Origin: Crocodylus rhombifer | Lineage: Eukaryota > Chordata > Crocodylia > Crocodylidae | NCBI GenBank assembly: GCA_038503035.1 | Contig: JAVSML010018837.1 | Coordinates: 1 to 64,000 of the forward strand | DNA: 64,000 nucleotides | Direction of reading: 5' to 3' | Translations under genes and position numbers: made by a program | In this document: positions 53,010 through 63,912 of the stretch, piece by piece | Numbering within the stretch: position 1 is the first letter of the stretch | Layout: each line of letters starts with the position of its first letter | Notes under the pieces: generated by a model | Seen by the model: the letters and a program-made list of their open reading frames with translations, nothing else | What the model was told of the DNA's origin: nothing | Database searches by the model: none

Positions 53010-56000
53010 CTTCTTTTGTATAACAAAAAAACAGTGTCCGTATCTTTATCTTTAATTTTCAGCTAAAGTGATTCCACAACCTCCTTAGGGAGCCTTTTCC
53101 AGTGCTTATCTACTCTTGCAGTTGGAAAAAAAAATCCTAATATTTAACTTAAATCTTCTTGACTACAAATTAAACTTATTTATTATTGGTTGTCCTGCTT
53201 TCAGTGGACATTTAAGAACAATTGGCCCTCTGTATGACTACCTTTTATGTGTATTGGAAGATTATCATGATCTTTCTATCTTCTGTTTTTCTAGAAGAAG
53301 TAAACTCAATTGTTTGAACCTTTTGTGCCTAGGTCAGGATTCCAAGCCTCTTATCACTCTTGGTGTTCTCCTTTAGATCCTTTCCAGTTTGTCTACATTT
53401 TTCTAAAATGTGTTGCCCCAAACTGGATGCTATTCCAGCTGGTTCCTCACTACTGCTGAGTAGAAGTGAACAACTACTTCCCTCTCCTGTTAATGCATAC
53501 CAGAATTAAATACACCTTTTTTGGCATCAGCATCATCACAGTTTACTTATCCAATTTGTGATCCACTATAACTGTCAGATCGTTTTTTGCTAGACTGCTG
53601 CTTAGCCAGATATTCCTCATTTTGTATTTATGCATTGGACTTATCTTTCCTAGGTGTTGTACTTTTGTGCTTGTCATCATGTATCCCAGCTTGTTGATTT
53701 CCAGCCATTTGAATTAAATTCCTGTCCTCAAAAGTGTGTATGACCCCTTCTCAATTTGGTGACTTCTGCAAATTGTATGAGTGTAATCTCTATTCCATCA
53801 TCTATGTTGTTAATGAAAATATTGATTAAAACAATCCCAAGATAGCTTCCGCCTGGACTCTACTTTTAAATTCCCAGTCTGTCAGTAAATCATTAATAAC
53901 TATTTTTTTCAACTAGCTGTGTACCTACCTTATAGTGATTTCCTCTAAGTCATATTTCTCTCATTTGCTCATGAAATGTCATGTGAGGGAGTATCAAAAG
54001 CCTTACTGAAGTCAAGATATTACATCTTCCACTTCCTCTTTATTCAATAGGCCAGCTGTTCTATGAAAGAAGGAAATCGTATGGGCTTTCATATTGAGTT
54101 TGACACCGTTTTTTCTTGACAAATCCATGTTGGTTGGTTGTTATCATCTTATCTCTTATGTACTTTACAGATTGTTCAATAATTTGTTTTGCTATCTTTC
54201 TAATGTCTTTCAAAGTTAGACTAACTGATCTGTAATTTCCAGAGTCCCCTGTTTTCCATTATTTTAAAGATAAGCACTATTTTTAACCTTCCAGTCCCAG
54301 AATGTGGGACCTCCCCCATTCTTCAGGGGTTCTCAAAGATGATTGCTAATAGCTTAGAGATTGCTTCAGCTAGTTTAAGTACTTTAGGGTGAATTTCATC
54401 AAGCCATGAAAACCTCGAATAGCTAAATATTCTTTAATGTCTTCTTTCTTTGTTCTGACCTATGCTTTTCTCCTCCCCTCTTTAAAATTAATTGTAGTGA
54501 GTTTCTGCACTACATTTTTAAGAAGAGTGAAGCAAAAAAGTATTGATATATCTGTTATCCATTACTATCTGTTCTTCCTCATTAAGAAATGGAGCTATAC
54601 TTTCCTTTGTTTTCTTCTAACTTCTAATGAATTTACAAATTTTTCTCCTTAATATCTTGCATGTCTCATACTAGCTATAACTCATTTTGTATCTTAGACT
54701 TTTTATTTCATTTGCTTGATGCCTTGATTTTATGTCTACATGTTTGTCCTATTCTGTTATCGTCATCTTTACTCATGTATACTAGTTTCCACTTTTTATA
54801 TAACTCCTTTTTTATTTTTAGATGATTGAAGAGCTCCTGATGGAGCCATATTGATTTCTAATGATATTTCAGTCTTTCATTCCTGCATCTGGACAGTTTG
54901 CCATTGTAACGGTAATGATCACTGGGCACAACTACACAAGATACTTTACTGTGCAGTAGACTAATCTACTTTGCAGTAAAGCATCACAGTCTACATGTGC
55001 AGGGCACTTACTGTGCAGTAAATTAGGCTACTGCGCAGTTAGCTAGTACCTGTAAATACAGATACTAAATTAATTGTGCAGTAGCTACTGTGCAGTAGCG
55101 TATGTATAGCTGCTGACTGGGAGCCAGTTTGCTCCTGGTCAGCCTAAGCAGCAGGGGGCCACAGGGGACAGGGAGCTGTCTGTCCCCACCCATGGCACTG
55201 CTCAGCTCCTCCAGGAGCTGGGAGCTGACCAGTACCTGGATTGGGGAGCTTTCTGCCCCCCATCCAGGTTCCCAGCTCCTAGTGCACAGCTCCAAAGTGA
55301 GCAAGGCTAGGAATCCAGTCTCCACTCTCTGTTTGGAGCAGTTCTGCATGGCACAGAGCTGGAAACTCTGGAGGACAAGTGAGAGCTAGGAACCCAGCCC
55401 CTGCATGCGCCCTGGTGCAGCTCTGTGCAGCACAGAGCTGGGAAATCTGGGGGTGTGAGCTGGGCTGGGTTTCCAGCTCCTGCTCCCTCCTCAGATTTCC
55501 CAGCTCCATGACATGCAGAGCTGCACTGGGAGGCAGGCAGGGTCTGGGAACCCAAGCAGGGCAGCTGCTGGCAAGCCCCATGGTTTCCCCCACACCCTGA
55601 TTGGCAGGGGGTTGGCCAGGAACTGTCCCACAAGTGGGCCAACTGCAGTGATCCCCCTGCCAAAGGAGGGGGGGGCACCAGTGCCATGCAGGATGCTTGC
55701 CAGCAGCTGCCCCACACCCAGGAGAGCATCTGGCAAAGCCCCTTCTGGCAGCTATGTCCCAGTGTGCATAGGGCCAGGAGAGCTCTGCCAGCTGCAGCAG
55801 CAGCAGCTATCTCCAGGCCCTATGTACATTAGGTTCTGTCCTGATGTGTGCAGGGCCAAGAGACAGCTGCCAATACAGCCAGCAGAGCTTTCCTGGCCCT
55901 GTGTGCATTGGGACTGGCTCTGTGCCTCTTGCCAGCAGCCCCTGGGGAGCACCTGGGGAGCCTGGAGCTCCCTCTGGCTGTAGCAGAGGGTCAGAGCAGG

Positions 56001-56460
56001 GCAGGAGTATATTTGCTCTTAACAGGGTGCATATGTAGATATGCTCTTGGGAAGGCTTACTGTGAACTATTTTACTGCTCTGTAGCCTAAAGCATATTAA
56101 TAGCATGTGTCGATGTGCCCTCTTTTTTTAACTGCCAAGTCTCATGTGCTCCTTTTTCACTTAGAATTTCTTCTGAAGAGAACCCAGCTACTAGGTCCAT
56201 GACTTTGCTGAATTCTTTCTGAAATCTGTTGTCCTCCTTCTGCTTCCTTCCCTCCTTCCTTCCCTTAGAACCATGAATTCACCCATTTCACAATCACTCT
56301 CACCCAAATTACCATCACCTTCAGAGTCTCAATCTGTTCCTCCCTATTAGTCAGAAGCAAATATAAATAGTCACTCCCTTAGAAACGCCTCCCTTCCCTC
56401 TAACAGAAAACTGTCCAAATTCCAGTCCCTTCTATTGATGTAAAGGTGCTTTATATCAAG
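53010..56460 (-). mobile_element. Ancient L3/CR1-like LINE, split by a MITE
   Basis: The + strand reads as the reverse complement of an L3-type ORF2. The C-terminal/3' region (ccaaactggatgctattcca) is near 53420, then the RT region ('tgacaaatccatgttggttgg', 'caaaagccttactgaagtcaagat') lies at 53990-54150. The pre-RT region continues to 54920, and endonuclease-side text (ccatcaccttcagagtctc, ctccctattagtcagaagc) resumes at 56122-56380. AT-rich and heavily mutated; no usable frames. Confidence 0.7.
54924..56120. mobile_element. 1.2-kb DNA element (gggcacatctacac family) inside L3
   Basis: The left end is gggcacaactacacaag. The right end, reverse-complemented, is gggcacatcgacacatg. The flanks are act (54921-54923) and tct (56121-56123). 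The left 200 bp is built from 'actgtgcagtag' words. The interior is GC-rich with repeated 'gggagctg' phrases. It interrupts the L3 reading, which supports the boundaries. Confidence 0.7.
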
Positions 56461-57084
56461 GAAAGGAGCATAAGCTATTCCAAGATACGGCACCTTTTAC
56501 CAAGACTGTCATGTCTGTACTAGCAATGACAGTGATGGAGCTATTACAGTCGAAGAATCACAGTCCTAACCAAAGTGGTCAAACTGGTACAAAACTTTTG
56601 TGTAGGAAAAGACCTTGGAAGGTATCTATTAACAAATGTTAATCCTTTTTTAAAGTTCATATTATGGGTTTGACTCAATGTAGAATATACTGGTAATGCA
56701 GAGGATGAGAAAAGAAGCTATCATTTTAGATATTTATGAATGTTGGGATGTTGTAGCTCTAGCTTAAATGCTTCTCTGTCTCTAGATCTGCTTTTGACTG
56801 GTCAGGACATATGTAAGAAACAGCTCTCTGTCATATACTCATACTACTGACCACTCATAGCTTGCATACAACTCTTAATTGCAAACTGGAATCTTTTTGC
56901 TTGCACTCTCCAATTCAGAAGACTATGAATGTGAATTCGGCATTCGTGCAAGGTACACTGCTGAAGGGTTTGCACTTCTGAGTGATATGCATGCAAGCAA
57001 GAGTGGCTGGGGTGTGGTGGAGTTTTAAAGTTCTGGGGTGTTGTTTGGGAAGAGTCTTGCTTCATATGTTGTGGGTTGTTTTGT
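56461..57084. other. No gene seen
   Basis: AT-rich spacer. Confidence 0.5.
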
Positions 57085-57160
57085 CTTTTATTGTGAGCCT
57101 CCTTTCGGAGGGCGGCATATACATTTAATGAATGAATTAATAAAATTATACTTATTAGAT
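57085..57160 (+). repeat. LINE/SINE-like 3' tail
   Basis: The text 'gtgagcctcctttcggaggg' + 'cggcatatacatttaatgaa' + 'tgaattaataaa' resembles the hairpin-plus-short-A-rich-repeat tails of several reptile LINEs and SINEs. The body is not recognisable. Confidence 0.35.
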
Positions 57161-58415
57161 ATGTGTACCAAGATACAAATGAATTATTAACATTATTTTT
57201 AAAAAACCCAAAACAAACTTGAGATTAACTGAAGGCTCAATTCAAGAAATGGACATTTCTACAAAGTAAATATGTAAATGCACATATATTGTTACCACAA
57301 AGTGATTGTGATAAATTGCAAAGCCAGGTGATAAAGGCCATTTATCATACATCTTTGACATTATCATCTGTAGTCATTCTTACTAATCCATCTCTGCCAT
57401 GACTAATTACATTCCAAACCTCTGAGCATCTTTCAAAAAGCTCTCCTTCAGGAAAACAAAGCCAACATAAAAAAATACAAATCATGCTGACTTGTCACAG
57501 AAATATTTCTTGCCCACCTTAACCTCACTTTTGCTCTGAGGTATTTATTTGTTAGCCACGTGTGGTTCAGAAGCTATGCTGATTTATGATTCACATTTTT
57601 CCTCTTAAAATTAAAAAAAGGTATTGACTGTATCCTGGTGAAGAAATGAAAGCCCTCCTTCCTCTGGGAGATATGCTTATTTCTATCTCTACATAAACTT
57701 TCCCTTTGTATTTCTAACCTTGTTTCCTACTCTTGTCCTTTCACTTTCTGCATCTCTCCCAATCCATTTGCCTGATGCTGCTCCATCTTTTTTCCCATAC
57801 TTGGCTTTATTCTTTTCAAACTGCTACCCCCATGTAAACAATAACCTTATCTGCCAAACTGCTTTATCCTTTTTCAAGCCTTCCTTTTCTCATGAGGTCT
57901 TCCTACCTGCTCTTCACCCATAAAATCTTGTATTTTTTTGTTTTTGGAATTATGGTTTCATATTTTGCTGGATTTTGATTTTAGACTGCTCAAATCAGAA
58001 ATTGTATACTGATGTGGTTCTTTGCAAGCAGTTTCTAATGGCAGTGGGTTATATGTGGACATCCTTATAAAGACAAATCTCACACTCAGGTTTTCTCCTT
58101 AAGTTACTGATGAATAACAATTTCAGATATTGGCCCAATAAAATTTTAGTAATAGCCCTGACAAATTGTGAAGGCAGTAACACTGCAATACGGACTGCTT
58201 CATTCTTTCTGTTTCCTTTCCCTGCTCAACTGCTTTCTGTCCTGGCCATTATGCCAAGAGTATAGGAAAGGTCATACTGTATCTGACTTGAGGCCTGTCT
58301 AGTTTTTTGAGCCTGACTGACCAGTCACAGAAGCTTCAGAAGCAGGTTTAAGAACCCTGCAGTAGATAGTTGTTGGGTAATCTGCCCTCCACTGTAGGCT
58401 CATCCTGATTTTCAG
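57161..58415. other. No gene seen
   Basis: AT-rich and C/T-rich DNA without recognised features. Confidence 0.55.
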
Positions 58416-58698
58416 TATCATAGAATCATAGAGGAGTAAGGCTGGAAGACACCTCCCTAGGTCGTCTAGTTCAACCCCCTTTCTAAGGCAGGATTACTCC
58501 TATCCATACCATCCTATACAAATCAATAATCTAACCTCTTAGCAAAACTGCACAGTCAGTCCTGACACAATACAAGACAGGTGGTGCAGGCCCTAGCTGC
58601 CCTGACTGTGAAGTAGCGCCTCCTAATATCTAATCTAAACTTACCCTCCGCCAGCTTGTGACCGTTATTCCTGGTCACTCCTGGCAGCGCACGGGGGA
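58416..58698 (-). mobile_element. CR1 3'-end fragment, minus strand
   Basis: The 3' tail (tatcatagaatcatagagg, then ggctggaagacacctcccta) starts at 58416. The ORF2 C-terminal end follows, reading toward 58698 (reverse complement of 'ctgccctgactgtgaagtag'). Confidence 0.87.
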
Positions 58699-58857
58699 CC
58701 CACAGTTTGGGAACTGCTGCTGCAAAGGGTTCTTGTCAGATTCCGCGTCAAACTCAAAATCTGCCCTAATCTTAAAATTCCTGCATGGACTGGGCCTTGG
58801 CTTCATCCATAAGACAAAAATGTGCTTGGTACTGAGTGCCTGTAGAACTACTCACTG
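58699..58857. other. Short spacer, possible hAT end
   Basis: The sequence ccacagtttgggaactgctg is the reverse complement of a 'cagcagttcccaaactgtgg' hAT-type terminus. The partner end is not found. It separates two CR1 copies in opposite orientation. Confidence 0.35.
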
Positions 58858-60038
58858 TGAAGGGGTAGCAGTGGACATAGTCTTTCTGGACTTTCGGAAG
58901 GCCTTTGACACTGTCTCTCACCCCGTTCTCATTAAAAAACTGGGGGATTGTGGTGTCGACACCTACATGGTCAAATGGGTCGCCAACTGGCTGGAGGGCT
59001 GCACCCAGAGAGTGGTGGTGGATGGGTCATTTTTGACTTGGAGGGATGTAGGCAGTGGGGTTTAGCAGGGCTCGGTCCTCAGACCCCAACTGTTCAACAT
59101 CTTCATCAGTGACTTGGATGAGGAGGTAAAAAGCACCCTGTTCAAATTTGCTGATGACATAAGATGTGGGGGGATGTGGGCACGCTAGAAGGAAGGAATA
59201 GGTTACAATTGGACCCCTAGACAGGTTACAGGGGTGGATGGATGAGAACAGGATGGGATTCAACACTGACAAATGCAAGGTGATGCACCTGGGGAGGAAG
59301 AACCAGCAGCATACATACAGGCTGGGGAACTCCCTTCTTGTCAGTGCAGAGGCAGAAAAGGATCTTGGAGTCATTATTGATATCAAAATGAACATGGGCC
59401 AACAGTGTGGGGACACAGTCAGGAAGGCCAACCACACCTTGTCATGCATCCACAGATACATCTTGAGCAGGTCCAAGGAGGTGATCCTTCCCCTCTATGT
59501 GACACTGGTCAGGCTGCAGCTGGAGTGCTGCATCTAGTTCTGGGCACCACACTTCAGGAGGGATGTGGACAGCATCGAGAGGGTCCAGAGGAGGGCCACT
59601 CGCATGATCGGGGGCAGCAGGGCAGGCCCTACGAGGAGAGGCTACAGGGCCTGAACCTGTTCAGCCTCCACAAGAGAAGGCTGAGGGGGGATCTAGTGGC
59701 TTGTTACAAACTAGTCAGAGGGGACCAGCAGGCATTGGGGGAGTCCCTGTTCCCCCGTTCACTGCCAGGAGTGACCAGGAATAACGGTCACAAGCTGGCA
59801 GAGGGTAAATTCAGATTAGACATCGGGAGGCGCTACTTCACTGTCAGGGCGGCTAGGGTCTGGAACCAACTTCCAAGCGAAGTGGTGCTGGCTCCTACCC
59901 TGGGGGTCTTTAAGAGGAGGCTGGATGAACACCTTGCTGGGGTCGTTTGACCCCAGTACTCTTTCCTGCCATGGCAGGGGGTCGGACTTCATGATCTGCT
60001 CGAGTCCCTTCCGACCCTACTAACTATGAAACTATGAA
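58858..60038 (+). mobile_element. CR1 LINE, plus strand, 5'-truncated
   Basis: It starts in RT (VDIVFLDFRKAFDTVSHPVL) and runs through VKWVANWLEGCTQRVVVDGS, motif B with an in-frame stop just before QGSVLRP, and FKFADDI (catalytic box). It continues through the C-terminal domain (59238-59950) and the 3' tail 'actatgaaactatgaacc'. Just after the catalytic box the sequence is shortened or scrambled (59160-59220). It is a useful comparator that shows the deletion and duplication in the 8.5-kb copy. Confidence 0.94.
59405..59950 (+). pseudogene. CR1 ORF2 C-terminal region
   Basis: From about residue 75 of this frame the true CR1 peptide is read: ERLQGLNLFSLHKRRLRGDL, RNNGHKLAEGKFRLDIGRRY, VWNQLPSEVVLAPTLGVFKR. 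The preceding true frame is 59238-59537, which ends at a stop (CI* in place of CVQFW). One frameshift and one stop therefore break the C-terminal domain. Confidence 0.88.
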
Positions 60039-61565
60039 CCTGGCAGTCACAGGAGTGGGGGAGAGCTCTTCCCAGCAAGGACAGAACACTTTTCCTCAAA
60101 AAGACTGTATTGGGTGTTACCACAGTCTAAAGATGAAGTCAATTTGTTCTGTTCATAGCCTGTGTAAAGGTTGTCAAATTGTGCTGGTTGATCCGAGGAC
60201 ACTATTAACCCACTGTTACAATATGAATGTTTTGTGAGGTTTAGCCTCCTCCAGCAGCCTTGCTTCACATTGTTCTTGCTCAGCAGGCTGTTAACCCCCT
60301 TACTCGGCTGACTTTAGACTAACACAGCTAACCACTTCTCTGTTTGATTTAGTGTGGGTACAACACAGTCCCACAAACTATCCCTCACCCACTGCTAATT
60401 AATTCCTCTTATTGTTTGGGACTTTGGTGTTTAAACTATAGCCAGACTGTGAACTTTTTCTGAGAAGCTGAGCAGTTACTCACTCAAGTAATTCCACTGG
60501 AAGGATTGCCAGTACCCATGATATTGTGATTTAATGATTTTAAGTGTTTTTTTCTTCAAGTCGTAGCTATTGAAATATGTTGCATGAGAATCTGTCAGTT
60601 AAAAAAAGTAGGTTTTTTTCTAGCCTCATGGTCACAGAGTTTGAAAATGTGCAGTGATGACTGCACCTGAAATCTTAGAAACTACTAGACAAAGAACAAT
60701 AGCAGAGTATTTAGTCTGTTTTTATTATTTTCTGGAAGTTTTTGCTTCAGTGAGAATACTGTGTGAGCAACTGCTTGCTATGGTGAGTAAGAGGTTATCA
60801 GTCTGCTTGTTCAGCTGTAAAATCTTCAAGGCAGAGACTTTGCCCTTGTCTCTGAAAACCACTCTTCATATTCATGGTGTTATAATAGAAAAGCCATTTT
60901 GGATTATGTCTGGAGACTTCTAAAATGTATCAGTGATGATTTTTCCCCCCTTCACTTGTACCATGAAACAGTCTGGCTATACAAATGAAAGAATATAATA
61001 AAAAGAGTGGCAGCAATTATTTTTAGAAAACGGCTCCAATACATATTAATCATAGGCTTTCTATGAAATATAGGACAGAAACAGATCACACTATTATAAA
61101 CTGAAAAATGTTATCTGGAGCAGATCTCTTTAACTATGAAACTATATCAGTAAGCCACAGGAACCAGGGCATTTATAGACTATTTGTGCGCTTTCTGGCT
61201 GCATTACCAACAGTGCCTCCAACTAAACCCTTGTGGCAGTAACCCTGCACTGCAGGCAGTTACAAGTTTTTAATATGACCTGAGCCCTCCGTTGGCAAAC
61301 CCTGCTCTACAGAAGTACCAAGTTCCTGTCCCTCGATGAGCTTCTAATAATCCATTGTGAAAGAAAGTGTTTTTAAAAAGATCTTTTGAATGTTAACTTC
61401 TGTTACTTTAAAATAATTCTAAAATAAAATATGTTCTAATAGTTCTTTTTTGCCAGATGTTTAGTCAAAAAAACAATCAAAGAATATGACCCTGGAGATA
61501 TGTATCACCCTTAGTAATAGTGAATTATATCAAGTATCAAAGTGAGTTGTACACATCTAGTCTCA
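60039..61565. other. No gene seen
   Basis: AT-rich. The word tagactaacacagctaaccac at 60319 hints at a short reptile repeat. No coding feature is seen. Confidence 0.5.
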
Positions 61566-62053
61566 GGACGTGTCTACAAGTACAATTAATTAAAAGCAAT
61601 AAACTCTGGCAAATGTTGTGCCGGAGGTTATTGCTCCTGGGCATGCCATTTGACGTGGGCTGGAAACCGCAGCATGTTGAGCTGAGTTGGAGCAGCCCCG
61701 GCTGGCAGGGAGACTGGGGGGTCAGCTTGCCAGCTCAGGACTGCTCTAACCCAGCTCCACATGCTGCACAGGAGCTGGTTGGGGCATGAGGATGCTCTAG
61801 TGTGGGGCTAGCTGACAGGCAGCCCTCACACTAAAGCATCCTCATGCCCCAGCCAACCCCATCAGCATCTACATGTGTGGTGTCACACACACAAAAAACT
61901 CTGCAGCAGGATAATACTTATATTTACAAGTATTAACCTGCTGTTGAGTTTATTAGTTTACTGTGGCCTAATAGAGCTGTATGTGTAGATGCTGAGATGT
62001 TTACTGTGGAACTAATTAGGCAGCTCTGGAGTAAGCATCTCGTAGATGCACCC
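61566..62053. mobile_element. MITE with 3-bp TSD and internal hairpins
   Basis: The left end is ggacgtgtctacaag. The right end, reverse-complemented, is gggtgcatctacgag. The flanks are tca (61563-61565 and 62054-62056). Two nested inverted repeats lie inside (61670-61696 with 61741-61768, and 61774-61809 with 61821-61857). Non-coding. Confidence 0.68.
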
Positions 62054-62098
62054 TCAGTGATTTAACTAGGACTGCTCTGGAGTAAAATGCTACCCAGT

Positions 62099-62510
62099 GG
62101 CCGTGTCTATACGTTCACTTAACTTAGGCCACTGGTGAACCCCGACAGGCAGCGCTCCCCGCTTAGGCAATGGGCAGGGGGGCAGGCAGGAGTGAGCACT
62201 AGTCAGGGAGTGGGGGGTGCCAGATGAAGCACTGCTGGCACTTCCGGGAGTGCCACTCATGCTTCCCAACCAGCGCAATCAGCTGCAGGAGATCCCCCCC
62301 AGTTGCTGACTGGCCATTGGGGGGGTACATGCCCCCACCCTGACTCAGGTGGCACCAGTCACCCATGACTTAGGCTAATAAGCAATGGAGTAAAATGTCA
62401 CTGTCACCTACACATGGAACAGTATTAGGCCATAGTTAACTAATTAACTTTGCCATAAGCTAGTACTGTCAGTGACAGTACTAGTTTACAGTAGGGTAAT
62501 TAACTGCAAC
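62099..62510. mobile_element. Related MITE-like element, right end uncertain
   Basis: The left phrase ggccgtgtctatacgttcac matches the family ends at 22819 and 61566. The interior carries the GC module (gggggtacatgcccccaccc, ggtggcaccagtcaccc) and 'ggagtaaaatgtcac' words. The right terminus is not clear. Confidence 0.4.
62460..62484. repeat. Perfect 25-bp palindrome
   Basis: The arms ctagtactgtca and tgacagtactag are exact inverted copies around a single central g. Confidence 0.95.
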
Positions 62511-63429
62511 TATATGCACATGAATTGCGGAACTGTTAATACTAATAGTAATTTGAATTCTAGTGCTATAAGCCCACAAATCATGGTCTCAATGCTGTGT
62601 ACCCATACACTGGGGTCTATGGGAATGTTGAAGGTGAAGAGGAAGAAGCAGCCATAGTGATGACTTCTTTCTGCTCCAAGATGTACTTTGTGTAGAAAAA
62701 TTAAAAAAAAAGACTTAAAATTTAGCAGTGGTAAGGTTTCGATTCCATATGTGAAGTTTCCTATTAAAATTCTATTATATGTTTCTTTTTTTTAAAGAAG
62801 AGGGATAACAATCCCTCATAAGGCTATTACTTTACCTACTTCTAACATAAGGCCACCACACTCCAATGTCCACCTCCACTAAAGTTTATTCTTAAATTCC
62901 ATTGATAAAAAGCTTGGCAATCATACCTGTAACAGCTACATACGACACCCATGAACCAAACTCATCCATGATTATACTTGATTTTAGACCAAGGAGCCAT
63001 GCTGTCAACACCTTGGACATGGTGGTATCCTTTACATGATGAGAGCACTGAGGATGCCAGAAGGCTTGGGCTTCTGTTACTCCAGGTGCTGTACATCAGA
63101 TTCTTGATCTGAAGCAAATGACAAAAAATGTGGGGAAAAGGAAACAACAGATACTTGTAGCTTGCATATACATTTGTAACCACAGTGATCATAAATAAAG
63201 TGCCAGCTATCCACATCTTTCCCTCAAGGCACCATTAACTAGCTGATTTCTCCTAGAGAGGGAGGCAGAGGTAGGTTTTGGAGGAAAACACAGGGGCCTT
63301 ATGGGAGATCATTCCGTGTGTGCGTGTGAGACACAGTGGATCAGGGCATGGGCAGATGTAGGGTTTTGGGAGCTGGAGTGTAGACGTCGTGGCACATCAT
63401 CACCTGTAACACCACACACATTTTTCCCA
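62511..63429. other. No gene seen; upstream flank of CpG island
   Basis: AT-rich to about 63240, then a gradual rise in GC. No TE ends recognised. It could include distal promoter elements of the gene marked by the CpG island. Confidence 0.5.
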
Positions 63430-63852
63430 CTCCAGTGAAAGAGAAAGGAGAAGCGAGGGGGCGAACCTTACGCTATTTAGGTTAAAATCAGAGCAGAAAC
63501 AAATACAAGTAGTGGAAGGGGCAGCCCTTCGCTTGCCCGTGCTTGTTAAAGCGCTGTACGCAGCACGCCAGGCAAACAATAGTCAGAAGACGCCGGGCCA
63601 TTAGTCCCGCAATCCTCGCGCTCTAACTCCCGATTGATTCCGATTCATGACCCCGGACCGGCCTCGCCGAGCGGCTGCCAGCGCCCCCGGCACTTCCCCG
63701 CCGGTCATGTCTGCGCCGGCTTTCTCAGGCCACACCTGAGTTCAGGTTTCTAGCTCGAGTTCGGGTGGGGCGGCAACAGAACAGCGGCGCAAGTGCATCC
63801 CTACGCGCCCGGCGCGAGAGGCTGGCCGGGCTGCTCCGGGGGCAGGTGCGGG

Positions 63853-63872
63853 GGGCGGGGCGGGGCGGGGCC
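63853..63872. promoter_or_regulatory. Clustered GC boxes (Sp/KLF-type)
   Basis: Three to four overlapping ggggcgggg motifs in tandem, typical of TATA-less CpG-island promoters. Confidence 0.6.
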
Positions 63873-63912
63873 GGAGGTGCGCGGCGGCCGCTCGGCTCGC
63901 GGAGGTTTGCGC

